Of a stretch of DNA of 64,000 bases, positions 12,158 through 23,252 are shown piece by piece. The stretch's first letter is position 1, and each line of letters begins with the position of its first letter. The position numbers and the translations under genes are program-made. Under the pieces are notes generated by a model that was given only the letters and a program-made list of their open reading frames with translations, was not told the origin of the DNA and ran no database searches. This stretch comes from Cokeromyces recurvatus (Eukaryota; Mucoromycota; Mucoromycetes; Mucorales; Mucoraceae), in NCBI RefSeq assembly GCF_025118155.1, contig NW_026251394.1:186001-250000 (forward strand), read 5' to 3'.

Positions 12158-14097
12158 TTATTGAGCTTTCATGTCTTCATGCAATGAAGCATGTCCATTA
12201 GCATTTAAATATGAAAAAGAAACAACTAGTAAACTGGTACAAATAACATCAATAATTGCAGTTCTATAAATAAACAGATAAATACAAGTAACGATAAATA
12301 CAGACAATTCAATAAAATGATACTTTACAAGTAAGGTAAAACATAATTGTCAGGATCATATTTGTATTTCCAAAAAGTGAGTGTCATTGATTTTCCCATT
12401 TTCAATGCAATATATGTCTATCATTATATATATATAAAGAAATAGGTTAGCACTATAGATATATAAATATGCGCATGTTGTCTATTTACACAAAGCATAG
12501 ATACAAAAAGATAAACTATGCCAAACGCTAATGTAAAATCTAAGTGTCCAATATCCAATATCCAAATAATCATCAAAAATAAGATTTGTACGGGTATATT
12601 CATTAATAATAAAGTGCCTTCTACTGTCTTGAATTGTTCTTGAATACCACGATGAAGACATGTACTTATTCGAGAAGCATAAATGGAGCCTAAATTACCT
12701 GACAGACCTGGATCATAATTTATTATAGTGGTTAATATATAAGCTAATTGATATGATGCATATTTTTATCTATAATTTCATACCACATAAAATAGGAGTT
12801 AGCATGGCTAATCCTTTAAACTTTTCAACATATTTTTCTAATACAAGACCAGCTCCGCTTGATATTAACATGGCAATAATGAGAGGTGTCCAGCCAGAAA
12901 ATAATAAATCTTTTACAAAAGAATTTTTCCAAACGAAAAAAGCAAAAAAGGGAATAGAGCAAAACATAATAATGAGTAACAGTGTACTTAGATATGTATC
13001 TATGGAATAGTGTACAACGAAAGATGAGTTTAACAGCGTAGTGTATATGAATATGTATATGTATGCAGTTAATATACCTAAATGAGCTAATAAAAGATTG
13101 GCACACCCTGCTAAAATACCGAGTGTAACAACGTCGCCTAATGATGAAGCCATTGGACAAGCAATATTATCTTTATATACATATATAAAACATGAATAAA
13201 ATACATATACACTCTATTTATCCTTTTTTTTTCTTTTTTTACCTGGATCTATTTTCATCATTCGACTTATTATAATCAACAAGCACATAAATAAGCCTAG
13301 AACAAAACTAGACACAGCAGCAGATACCATTGAGCTTGTGATGACCAAAATACATTCACTCACAGTAATAACTGATAAAGGTTGCGTTAAAATACCTAAT
13401 AAAACACTGAAACTACCCGCTATTGAACCTGATACGAGTGCTTGAACTTGTATTAAAGCCAAGTTACCCCAAACTAATGTATTTCTTGTATATGGATGAT
13501 CCAAGTCTCCCATGTTAGCCGAAGTTGAAAATCGAGCTGCTAAATTCATTTCTAAATTCCCCTTCAAGTTTAATAGCACGGGTACTAGAATAAATAATTC
13601 TGATACTTTTGTAAAGACATCCCAATGCTACATTATTATTATTATTATTATTTTTTAAAAAAAAAAATAAAGATAAAAATAAACACTATGTTTTAACTCT
13701 TTTGTATATTTTATTTTATTTCTGAAATATACATACTTGATATACATCCATCATCCAACCTGCTACTATGAGGCCGATCACACAAATTAATAAAGACGGT
13801 AACGCCTAAATAAATAAATCAATCAATCAAACCAGACGAGCGAGCGAGCAATCTTTATTAGTAACTCTTATATCAAGAGATATATGTATATATAATTTTA
13901 GTTTTTTTTACTTGTGAAGCAAGTTTATTGCCATGAGGTAATAGAACTTCTTCTTTTTGTTGAGGTGCTTTAAAGTGTATAAATGAGGATGCTGATCCTC
14001 TTCGAGAATGTAAATGTCTTTTCTGATCTTCGAGATCATCTCCCGGTGTTAATAACTCTATTGTTTCTGTTTGCCCATGGTTGTAATTGGGTGGCAT
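12158..14097 (-). CDS. SLC41/MgtE-type magnesium transporter
   Basis: Eight exons (14097-13912, 13805-13737, 13627-13243, 13170-13078, 12999-12784, 12707-12490, 12417-12329, 12263-12158) keep frame to give 453 residues. The protein has a polar cytosolic N-terminus (about 60 aa) followed by two MgtE-like halves. Half one shows NLKGNLEMNLAARFSTSAN and later DPDNIACPMASSLGDVVTLG. Half two shows CGLSGNLGSIYASRIST and DPDNYVLPYL. This internal duplication is diagnostic of the SLC41 family, which moves Mg2+ across plasma or mitochondrial membranes. The fourth intron (13077-13000) is open in frame, so a retained-intron form would still translate, but the spliced form matches the family better. The final exon was found only by following a TT|GTAAAG donor. 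Confidence 0.88.
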
Positions 14098-14204
14098 TGT
14101 TGTAATAAAAAAAAAAGAAAAGAAAAAAGAATAATAATAATTATTAAAAAAAAAGCACTATTTGAATTATGATAATGGGGGTCGATCTTTTCTTATTAGT
14201 GTAA

Positions 14205-15383
14205 TCATACTACAAATGTCCGAAAATAGACTGCGCCAAAAATAACGCATAAAATGAAACTCAGTATCCATTGACTATAATAAGCTTTTCTTTTTTGACA
14301 AATTATATTAAATTTCCAGTTATTAGATAACTCGTTTAATTGTTGTACCAGTTCATCTTGATATAAGTCATTCTCTTCAAATTTGTCTTTGAGTCTATTT
14401 AACTCGATTTCTAATAAATCCAGTCGATTCTGAAACAATAAAATAGTGTTATTATTCATATCTTGACCTTCTTTTCTTGATCTCTTTTCTTCTTCTTGTT
14501 TATTTAATTCATTCATTATTTTATCAGCCATAAATGCAATATAAAGCTGTTGTAATATTAAATTATTTTCAATGTGTTCACGTTTTATGAGCAAATCATG
14601 AATCATGATACTATCAGGGATAAGCTGATTACGATAATCTGTTGTATTTACTTTTTTTAAATTGGATAAAATGCCTTGTAATGTATCCCAAATGGCCCCT
14701 TCTGTTGTGATTATCTTTGAATGATGACGACAACGATGACTACTATTCTTTTGTTCTATACAGAATTTTTCATATGCTATTATTTGCCAACGCACAAGTC
14801 CTGTCTCCGCTCGAGTCCTCATGACTATCCCTTGATGTTGTTGCTGTTGTCTATTAGTCATGTCAACTTGAGTTCGGATTTTTCGACCAGTGGGTAATAA
14901 TAATTCAATCATCTGAAACTCCGTTTCTAAAAGAGCACGAGTTGAATAATTTAAGCTGGGAATGGAGGGGACTATCCAATTATGCATGAGTTCATTTCGA
15001 CTCAAGTTATCTGAAGTGAAAAGGGGATCCATGTCTTCACTTAATAAAAGTGATAATGTCTGTGATACCTTCAAGCTAGTCGCTATCTCTCTTGCCTGTT
15101 CAAGCGTAACCCAAATATCAGAAAAGGGGAACTCAGGTACAAGAAAATCGACCTGAAAATGACAAAGATCTAGATTAAATAACACGAGTCCATCTATCAG
15201 TGTAAGTTCACAAGCCTTAAATATTTGTCCAACAGAGATGAAATGTTGTTTGAATTCATAATGGATTAATCTGTAAATGGGAATTTTGTTTAATTCAACT
15301 GTCAATGTAGGGTATATTCGTTGTCCCTGTTGTTCCCAATTATATAAAAGCCTAAACTGTAAGGGACTAGGACAATCATTCAT
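14205..15383 (-). CDS. APSES-domain protein with C-terminal membrane anchor (Bqt4-like)
   Basis: A single exon of 392 residues. Residues about 35-115 look like a divergent APSES/KilA-N DNA-binding fold: HFISVGQIFKACEL matches the 'DGYVNATQILK' strand-turn, and DIWVTLEQAREIATSLKV matches the 'G-W-PL--A--LA' signature. A mid region follows, then a likely coiled coil (about 290-360, NRLDLLEIELNRLKDKFEEN). The protein ends in a hydrophobic tail (QWILSFILCVIFGAVYF, about 371-387), so it should be tail-anchored. The APSES plus C-terminal membrane segment layout is that of fission-yeast Bqt4, an inner-nuclear-membrane protein that tethers telomeres. It differs from MBF/SBF factors, which carry ankyrin repeats and no anchor. 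The function is inferred from architecture only. Confidence 0.65.
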   Translation of the reverse strand: MNDCPSPLQFRLLYNWEQQGQRIYPTLTVELNKIPIYRLIHYEFKQHFISVGQIFKACELTLIDGLVLFNLDLCHFQVDFLVPEFPFSDIWVTLEQAREIATSLKVSQTLSLLLSEDMDPLFTSDNLSRNELMHNWIVPSIPSLNYSTRALLETEFQMIELLLPTGRKIRTQVDMTNRQQQQHQGIVMRTRAETGLVRWQIIAYEKFCIEQKNSSHRCRHHSKIITTEGAIWDTLQGILSNLKKVNTTDYRNQLIPDSIMIHDLLIKREHIENNLILQQLYIAFMADKIMNELNKQEEEKRSRKEGQDMNNNTILLFQNRLDLLEIELNRLKDKFEENDLYQDELVQQLNELSNNWKFNIICQKRKAYYSQWILSFILCVIFGAVYFRTFVV

Positions 15384-15757
15384 ATTACTTTCTTTAAAAA
15401 AGAAAAAGAAAAAAAAAAAGAGAAAAAAAAGTAAACAAAAGAAAAAAAGAAAGCAATGACCTTTTTATCAGTATTTTTTTTTCTTCAAGATAAATTACTG
15501 CATTAGTTTATCAAAAAAAAAAAAAAAAAAAAAGCCTTATCAGCTTCATTTAAAAAAAAATCATCTTTAGTAATCTCAAGATAGAGTAATACACTTGTTG
15601 TTAACATGTCATAGTGTAATAAATCCAGTAATGACTACCGTATTCTTATTATTAAATTACAGTATTATTATTATTTATCTAAATTTATTGGATAACATAG
15701 AGTAGTCTATAAGCACTTTGTTTATATTTATCATAAAGTATAGACTATAATTACATT
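15384..15757. other. intergenic region
   Basis: A-rich low-complexity DNA between the start of the APSES gene (transcribed away to the left) and the stop of the minus-strand MBOAT gene. It carries an A-run at about 15512-15532. No gene or RNA was recognised. Confidence 0.5.
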
Positions 15758-16942
15758 CTACTGTTTAAAATGAGTTAAAGGTAAAACATGTGTAAATCGT
15801 GTTCTAAGAAAGGGGGCAAGAAATAAACGACCAGTGAGTGTCATGAAACTTAATTGACCAATAATCCTCGTCACTCTTTTCCATCCTTTCGGTTTCTTCG
15901 CATTGTTAAAATACTTGACTTCTAACATACAAACTATTCCATGCAATCCAAAAAAGCAAAAATTCTCTAATGTTAATCTACGACATACACTAATAATAAT
16001 GAGTTCATGAAATAAGCCGCTGATAATAAAAGCTAACAATCCTCGTCCTTGTCTTGTTGAAAAGAATCCTTCTTGCTTGGATGATTTCTTATCTTCTTTT
16101 TTCATTGAAAATACTTGTCTATGCAATAAATTACGAACTGTTTTATTCCATCTACGACTATTCATTTAATTATATAAATAGGCATGACTACCTTATTCTT
16201 ATCTCTATCATCTCTTCCTTTTACCTCCAAAAGTCTCTCGGGCTACATTTGAATAGAATGCTGTTGTTAATAACACTCATAAAATCATTTACTGTCATCA
16301 TTCTAGTATATAATACCTTGTTGCTAACAAAGGCGAATCAAACATATCAATCATACGCCATCCAGTCATAGTCTGTGCTAATCCTGTTGTCACATCCACA
16401 ACACCCAATATCAAATAGGCCTTTAATCCAAACAAAAATGTGCCTATTAAGCTTTCTTTGCTTAACCAGCTATATCTTAACATCTCATCTGCCTTATTAG
16501 GTAACAAAGGTTCAATTCCAAAATATAAAGCCCCCAATTTGAATAGGCCTCTTAAAGTCTTCCATACTCCAAGCTTCGTGTTGGTTGATTTATCAGTTAA
16601 GGGTGAATCATCTATGATGGTTCCATAAAGTGCTTTCATCCATTCTGTTAATGTAAAATGTTTAGTTGGAAAATATGCGCTATACGAAGCAAGGAACCAT
16701 GGAATAGCTGCAAAGGCAACGTTGTTTGGCTGAAAAGGAGAAACGACGACAAGTGGTACGAGTCCGTGAAGGACAGTCAGGCCTAATCGAAGCGTTCGTT
16801 TTGAAATGACAAGTTTGTCTTGGTAATGTAACAAGACATAATCAATACCTAACATACAACTATAAAGACCTGTCAAATGAAGAGTAGGTATAACAATAGG
16901 TTTAGGTAAGGTAATATCCAGTAGCGGTGATAATGTCAGCAT
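15758..16942 (-). CDS. wax-synthase-like membrane-bound O-acyltransferase (copy 1)
   Basis: Three exons (16942-16317, an 18-base microexon 16242-16225, 16157-15758) give 347 residues. The microexon encodes PRDFW and completes the family signature SPRDFWSRRWN, without which the frame breaks. The C-terminal part holds the catalytic-type histidine in GLFHELIII, within several membrane helices. The family (fungal wax-synthase-domain/MBOAT proteins) acylates alcohols or sterols at the ER; some members work in secondary metabolism. The substrate cannot be told. It is head-to-head with a paralogue, sharing a 226-base intergenic promoter. The paralogue has no separate microexon: PRDFW is fused to its first exon, so one intron was gained or lost after duplication. 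Confidence 0.82.
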
Positions 16943-17106
16943 AAAAAAAAAAAATAGAATAAAGAATTAAAAAAAAAGTTATCGTAACTGAAAAAAAAAA
17001 AAGGACAAACTTCTAGCAACGACGTCATGAAAAAACTATTATATATTGTATGCCTGATCTTGATTGAAATTAAAAATTAGATGGATACACGTATTATTTG
17101 ACCTCA

Positions 17107-17142
<36 letters not shown>

Positions 17143-17168
17143 TTTTTTTTTTTCTGTTGGAAAAAAGA
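16943..17168. promoter_or_regulatory. shared bidirectional promoter of the MBOAT pair
   Basis: 226 bases separate the two divergent starts. It is A-rich next to the minus-strand gene and has a T-rich run of about 30 directly before the plus-strand ATG at 17169. No specific factor site is claimed; the assignment rests on gene arrangement. Confidence 0.5.
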
Positions 17169-18395
17169 ATGAGTATCGTTTTATACACAGACTATACTAA
17201 ACCTCCCTTTGTAGATGTAAAGCTACCACCAGCCATCATTATACCTTCTTATGCTCTTATCTTACTTTATACGTTTGTATTAAGTATCGACTTTTTATTA
17301 TTAAGTAATGAACATGGATTGGCTATTTCACCAAGACAAGTACGCATTGCTATAACAATCCTTCACATTCTCATTCCAATGATATTTATTTCAGATCATC
17401 CACCTTCTAATGTCTTATTTGCTGCCACACCTTGGTTTGTTGCCTCTTACGCTGCTCACATGCCGATCAATAAAATGACGTTTAGCGAATTCATTAAATC
17501 TTTATTCAAAATTATTAGTGTTCCTGATACAAACTCAATGAATAATACTCAAATTAGACTGAAGGGACTAGCGAAAGTTTCATTAGGCCTTTTAAAGATG
17601 GCAGTAATGCATTTAATGATTGATCCTCTTTTACCTCATCGTGCTGAATTTGCTTTAGAATATACTTGGTTACATCCGTTAAGTTTACTATATACGTTAC
17701 TCTATGGTATTAAGGCATACTGTTTATTAGGCGCTATAGATATCTTTATGGGACTTGAGCAGACCTTATTTGGATGGAATATGATCCCACTATTTAATTC
17801 ACCTATTCTTTCTAGTAGTCCAAGAGATTTCTGGAGGTAAAGCTAAAAAAAAAAAAAAAAAAAAAAAAAGTAGACTTGAAGAATAGAAATTATGATTTAT
17901 GTATTAAGATGTTTCATACAAAGTCGTCGATGGAATAGAGCCATTCGTAATCTATTACATAAACAAGTGTTTATGAATGATAGTTATCTATTAAAGACAA
18001 CTCCTCCAGATTCATCTATTACTGTCACGAAAGATAAGTCTATTGACTATTTGAAAACACCATTAGTAGTAGTAGTACTACAACAGCGAATCATGTCATT
18101 CTTTACAAGGACACGTCAAGGAAGAGGACTACTCGCGTTTATAATCAGTGGAATATTTCATGAACTTATTATTATGAGCACATGTCGAAGAATGACTTTT
18201 GAAAATCTTTTATTTTTCATTTTACAAGGTCTTTTTGTATTATTAGAAGTTGAGTATTCATCTTTTTTACCACTTCTCAAAGGAAAAATGCGTATCCTAT
18301 GTATTTTAGTTCAATTATTACAAATGGCAATTACTGGTAGATTATTTTTAGGACCCTTTCTTAGATATGATTTCTTAAAATCCATTGATTATTAA
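17169..18395 (+). CDS. wax-synthase-like membrane-bound O-acyltransferase (copy 2)
   Basis: Two exons, 17169-17836 and 17924-18395, give 379 residues. The start at MSIVLYTDYTKPPF is preferred over an upstream in-frame ATG at 17064, whose extra 35 residues are mostly Phe read from the T-tract. The sequence parallels copy 1 throughout: SPRDFW then SRRWN across the intron, FFTRTRQGRGLLAFIISG, and FHELII with the putative catalytic His. It has a longer polar loop (about residues 240-275) than copy 1. It has the same membrane-enzyme family and the same uncertainty of substrate. The intron contains an A-run of about 25. Its 3' end is 108 bases from the convergent mutarotase gene, with a T-run of about 37 in between. 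Confidence 0.83.
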
Positions 18396-18465
18396 TAATA
18401 AACCAATTTAGTTATCATGAATGAAAATGTTTATTACATAGAATGATATAGGTTAGAAGATACAC

Positions 18466-18503
<38 letters not shown>

Positions 18504-18509
<6 letters not shown>

Positions 18510-19757
18510 CAAACGAGCATGGAAAGCATAAACAGTCTTTCCGGTATAAACACCCTCCTTTTGAAGTAAAACAGCATTTCTCCATTCAGGTTTATTGGGA
18601 GAATCAGGATTACGAGATGCTTCAAGACAGAAACCAGCACTAGGACCCAATTTTATTTTACCTTGATCCTTTTTAGCTTCCAACACATCAGAAGCAATCC
18701 AGCCACCTGTATAGAATTGGAATGCAGGCTCAGTTGTAGAAAAGTCCATTTCAATACCTGTATCAGGGGAATAAACTGTGACTGCATGACGAAGAGGTAA
18801 ATGAGCAGTATCCGTCTTGTAATCAGTATGGATTACATATGGATGATCATAACCACGAGTCGCTTCAAGCTTTTCAAAGCGTGCACCAATTGACTTGCCA
18901 GCATTTTCTCCCTAAACAATGAATTCATATTACTATACATATGTATATATATATATATATATATTTATTTTAACTTACAGAAAAGTTCATCCATGGTACT
19001 TCAGACCAGCTGAGTACTTTACCAGTAGGTAAACAATCTTGGTCACATTCAAGAACAGCCTTGACTTCATCTGTCATAGTGACGCGATGATCCAAGATAT
19101 TAGGATTTAATGATACACCAGACAAGTTAAAATAAGAATGATTCGTCAAGTTAACTACCGTCTCCTTATCAGTTGTTGCATGATATTCCATAATTAACTC
19201 ATCTTTATCGTTTACAGTATAGGTAACAGATGTTGTAAGTGTACCAGGATAACCTTGATCACCATCAGGTGAGACGAGTTCTAAACGAACAGAGGCAGGC
19301 TCTTCTGAAAGAACAGTAGCTGTCCAAATTCTCTTATCAAAGCCTTCAAGACCACCATGAAGTGCATTAGGACCGTTATTGATAGCAAGTTGATATTCTT
19401 TTCCATCAGCTGTAAATTTACCCTTACCAATACTATTTTCAAGACATGAGTCCTCATATATATATATGTATATTTTTTTTTCTTTTCTTTTTTAAAACAT
19501 AAAATGACTTTTTTTTTCCCTTACCGATTACCGTATCTTCCTACAACAGCACCAAAGTAAGGATTATCAGGATGTTTATAGGATTCATGGTCATCAAAAC
19601 CAAGAACAACATCACGAACAGTGCCAGTCTTATCAGGTGTCAAGATATGAGAAACAATGGCACCATAAGTCAAGACCATAACGGCCAATGTCTTGTTTTT
19701 GTTAATTAAAGTATATTGGTCAACACCAGGTGAAATAGTAAGTTTATTAACGGGCAT
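18504..19757 (-). CDS. aldose 1-epimerase (galactose mutarotase)
   Basis: Three exons (19757-19525, 19432-18979, 18911-18504) encode 364 residues, the normal length. The enzyme interconverts alpha and beta anomers of galactose/glucose, feeding the Leloir pathway in the cytosol. Family residues seen: GRYGNRIGKG, NALHGG, NHSYFNLSG with the catalytic-acid His, and GFCLEASRNPDSPN with the catalytic-base Glu. There is no epimerase domain, so it is a stand-alone mutarotase rather than a yeast GAL10 fusion. No signal peptide was seen. The first intron (19524-19433) includes a TA-repeat and a T-run. Confidence 0.93.
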
Positions 19758-20496
19758 GTTATAAGAAATAATAATAATAAATGGGAAATAAAGTGGAAAA
19801 AGGAAAAAAATAAAAAAAAAATAAAAAAAAGAGTTGGAATTTATTTATGAATATAAACTATCGTTCATGCATTTATCGTTTACGTAATTAAATCTCACCA
19901 ACTCGGAATAAAAAAAAATATCTTGTATCCTTTAATTCTAGTGGCCGTATGACAAAAAAAAAAAGAAAAAAAAATTCCGTATTACATAATCAAATAATTT
20001 CATTTCATATACTGTATTTCAGGTTTTTTTTTTCTTTTGTCTGAATTGGCAAAAAGAAAAAAAAAGGGTGTTTCAAATGCATATTAGCTCTTCTTTTAAT
20101 ATATAAAAAGACGCGTCTCGTAAATAATAATAAACTTGCCGTTAATGGAAATGTAAATGAATCGATTCTTTAGGAAAACAATATTATATGGATTATTTGT
20201 ACAAAATCTTTTTTTTTAATTATTCAGAAAGCGCATGGATATAATTATTTATCCTTAAGCCTGTTTATAGTTTATTTTAAATTATTTTCATGTTATACCC
20301 GACTCTTTCAGCTTTTCATATTTGCTAATTATTAAGATTTATATGTAAAAAAAAAAAAAATAAAAGATAAGAAATATGAGTTATTTTGTTGGAATTTATT
20401 CAATATGTATAGAAGGATTCTTTTGTAGAATAAATGCGCGTACACAAATATACAAATATTGATATGTGTATTATTAGAGCAGCCATCAATCACAGT

Positions 20497-20553
<57 letters not shown>

Positions 20554-22106
20554 AAAGTTCCTATTATCCAAGATGTTTCTGAAGGAAAAGTACTAATTTG
20601 AATTCGTGTAACTCAGTTTGAAGGGTTAAAATATTTTATGAACATGTTTCTTTTTTTTCATATTCTTTCTGTTTAAATAATAATAAAAAGACTATTATTA
20701 AAAAGAAAAAGAAACGATAGACGACATTGTTGGTGATAAGTTATCTTGGTTTTTTTTTTTCTTTATTAACATTTAGTAAATAATATAAAAATTTGTAGTT
20801 AATAAATGAATGTAATTATTATATAATGAATTCAATATCTTTAAAATGCTTGCTTTTGCTAAATCAAACCCAGTGACCGCTTATCGAATAGTTAATAGCA
20901 ATGATACAAACCAAAGAATATCTTTAGCTTAATTCAGACTACTGTTGAATGTTTTACTACAATATGAATAAATACAAAAAAAAAAAAAAGAAAAAAAAAA
21001 GCCGTTAAATGTAATTAACAATCAAGCACGTATTCTTCTTGTTAATTTTCCAGGGGGGAGGGTTTTTTTTTTTCTCTTTAAATAACACATGGTTTTTCTT
21101 GCTATTTTCCTTAGTTGTTCTGACTTTTCCCATTTCAGTCAAACTAATCTGCATATATTTTACTTTAGTACCGACGAGTTTGCTACTGTTTCAAACCGTA
21201 TATAATATAATATAATATATTTAATAATATGTGTGTATATATATTTAATCTATAAACAAGAGAAAAGTCAAAATTAATTTAAACTGTCACAGCTCTAGCA
21301 GCTAGCAAGCAAGCAAACAAGCAAGCAAACAAACAAATAATTATTTTTATCCTTGATTTTTCTCTCACTTTGAACGCAATATAATGATAAATATGAAGAA
21401 TAAACTGATTCATAAGAAAAGTATTGTAAACTTGCTGTAGGCCAACTTTTTTTTTCTCAACTGTATGTTCCATGCTGTGGAAATTGATCTTATTCCCTTT
21501 TAGAGGATAGATTTTCACCTTTAACACATTAGAGTCTATAGAATTTATCAGGAAATGATATCTTTATTTTTTTTTAAATAAGTCCCTCTGAGCTCTTTAT
21601 GTGAAAATAGAAGAATGTAACATATATATGAAAGGGCAATGTTGAATAGAATAGATCAAATCGCTTATTGTTCTTTATTTCATTATAAATTTCTAATTTC
21701 TATCAAGATAAAGAGCATACACAAAAAAAGTTGTCTTTTAATATCCAGTCTGGCCTTATAATAATAACATGCACTGTATATAATAAATGATAAAAAAAAA
21801 AGAAATACACTATTCATGAGGTTTTTAGCCTAGTGGTTGGAAAATCACATAACTGGTAGTAGTGTAGATATGTTTCGTTTCAATAACTGGAAACTACAAT
21901 TGTTTTTTATTTATATTGTTCCTAATAAAAAAAAATGTCATAAACAATAGCAGCACACAACCAATGATATTTACCAAGCTGTCCAATGATATCCCTCAAA
22001 TTAGAATCAATTTCGAGAAAAATGACCACAAAAAAACGTATAACCCCTCATCCATTTCATTTTTTTTTTTTTTTAAAAAAAAAATAAAACTCATCTAATC
22101 AATATA
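19758..22106. other. 2.35-kb AT-rich intergenic region
   Basis: Low-complexity DNA with many A/T runs, the longest a 54-base T run at 20498-20551. A weak tRNA-like relic sits near 21819 and is annotated separately. Open frames such as 20332-20571 are translations of homopolymers. No other gene was recognised. Confidence 0.55.
21819..21898 (+). pseudogene. possible tRNA-derived relic
   Basis: TAGCCTAGTGGTTGG (from about 21827) fits the Pol III A-box consensus. A degenerate B-box-like GTTTCGTTTC lies about 44 bases downstream, the spacing of a tRNA. The ends GAGGTTT and AAACTAC can form a poor acceptor stem (5 of 7 pairs). The B box and stems are too damaged for a working tRNA. Chance similarity is possible. 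Confidence 0.25.
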
Positions 22107-23252
22107 ATGCCAAAGAAATCAACCAAACGTACACATTTAAGAACAACAGAAGAAACGAGATACAACATTTGTGAAGATTACTTTGCACGATTCATGACAG
22201 TAAAGAAGATTTGTCAAAAGTATCGAATGGCAGACACAACCGTACGTGGTATTTTAGAACGTAATCGAGTGGAAGATAGAATTGCTTACAAGTCGCGTGG
22301 AGGTGCTCGTAATACGACTCAATTTAAACAGGAGCATACACATTTTATTAGGGATATGATGGATATGGAAGATGAACAAAACATAGTATCTTTGGAAGAA
22401 ATACAAAAAAAGTTATTAGAACGTTTTCCAAATGATTTTTTTGTAGCATCATCATCATCATCATCAGCGTCATCAGCGTCATCAGCGTCATCATCATCAT
22501 CAGCGTCAGTAACACCTACCTTATCTGCCTTACAACGTCATATTGATAAAAACTTACAATTAACAATGAAAAGAGTAATGAGTCCACTACCGGCTGATGT
22601 CAACATAAGTCATATTCATCAACAAAGACTGGCATATTGTAATCATTTACAAGCAAACCAATTTGATTATTTAACGAATTGTATATTTATTGGTGAAAGT
22701 GAGTTTAATGTCTGTATGGTGCCGGCAAGACTAAGATTAAAACGAGGTAAAAAATCAGATGCAATGCTGTCAAAGACAAGAAGAGGCAAGACAATTTCAA
22801 TTCTTGGCGCCATTAGTTCAAATAGAATAGAATGTTTACAAGCTATCGTTGTCGATAGACCCTCAGATCAAGCCATGTACGAGGATTTTATGACTGAACT
22901 AATAAAGAAATTAGATAAAGAATATACATCACAAAATTTTGTCTTTATCATCGATAGTCATGTCTTTCAAAGAAGCCCAAAGATGCATACTCTACTTACT
23001 ACTACTTCAACAATACATCATCATTATATCCTTTTACCGCTTTATAGTAGATTGTTGAGTCCAATCGAACCATGTTTTCAGTCTTTAAAAAATTTTATTT
23101 GTCGATCCCCTAGTGCTCAAAAAGAGGATCTATTCCAATTGATTAAAAATGCTGAAAATAATATTTCAAAGGAAACGTGTACCAGTTGGACACAAGAAAG
23201 TCTTGATCATCTTAAAAAATGTTTACAAGGTGAATCTATTATAATTACGTAA
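22107..23252 (+). CDS. IS630/Tc1-mariner transposase-derived protein with a missing catalytic Asp
   Basis: An uninterrupted 381-residue single-exon ORF. The N-terminus has a helix-turn-helix-like stretch (residues about 15-60: CEDYFARFMTVKKICQKYRM, then TTVRGIL). A Ser/Ala-rich spacer encoded by TCA/GCG repeats follows (about 115-135). The DDE core is recognisable. CIFIGESEF aligns with the usual 'FIDES-F' first motif, but the Asp is Gly196. The second Asp283 (FIIDSH) and Glu321 (LLSPIEPCFQSLK) are retained, spaced as DDxE with 37 residues. GKTISILGAISSN is typical of the family. No terminal inverted repeats were noticed on either side. Intact frame plus a lost catalytic residue suggests either a domesticated host gene or a young dead copy. 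Confidence 0.75.
   Translation: MPKKSTKRTHLRTTEETRYNICEDYFARFMTVKKICQKYRMADTTVRGILERNRVEDRIAYKSRGGARNTTQFKQEHTHFIRDMMDMEDEQNIVSLEEIQKKLLERFPNDFFVASSSSSSASSASSASSSSSASVTPTLSALQRHIDKNLQLTMKRVMSPLPADVNISHIHQQRLAYCNHLQANQFDYLTNCIFIGESEFNVCMVPARLRLKRGKKSDAMLSKTRRGKTISILGAISSNRIECLQAIVVDRPSDQAMYEDFMTELIKKLDKEYTSQNFVFIIDSHVFQRSPKMHTLLTTTSTIHHHYILLPLYSRLLSPIEPCFQSLKNFICRSPSAQKEDLFQLIKNAENNISKETCTSWTQESLDHLKKCLQGESIIIT

Noticed and set aside
11794..12201. 135-codon plus-strand open frame
   Set aside because: Composed of Phe/Tyr/Lys runs from T- and A-tracts, has no motif and overlaps the last SLC41 exon on the other strand.
17064..17168. N-terminal extension of MBOAT copy 2 from an upstream ATG
   Set aside because: Adds a Phe run read from a T-tract; the paralogue starts at the position equivalent to 17169.
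20332..20571. 79-codon minus-strand frame with a long Lys run
   Set aside because: Translation of the 54-base T run; no coding signal outside it.
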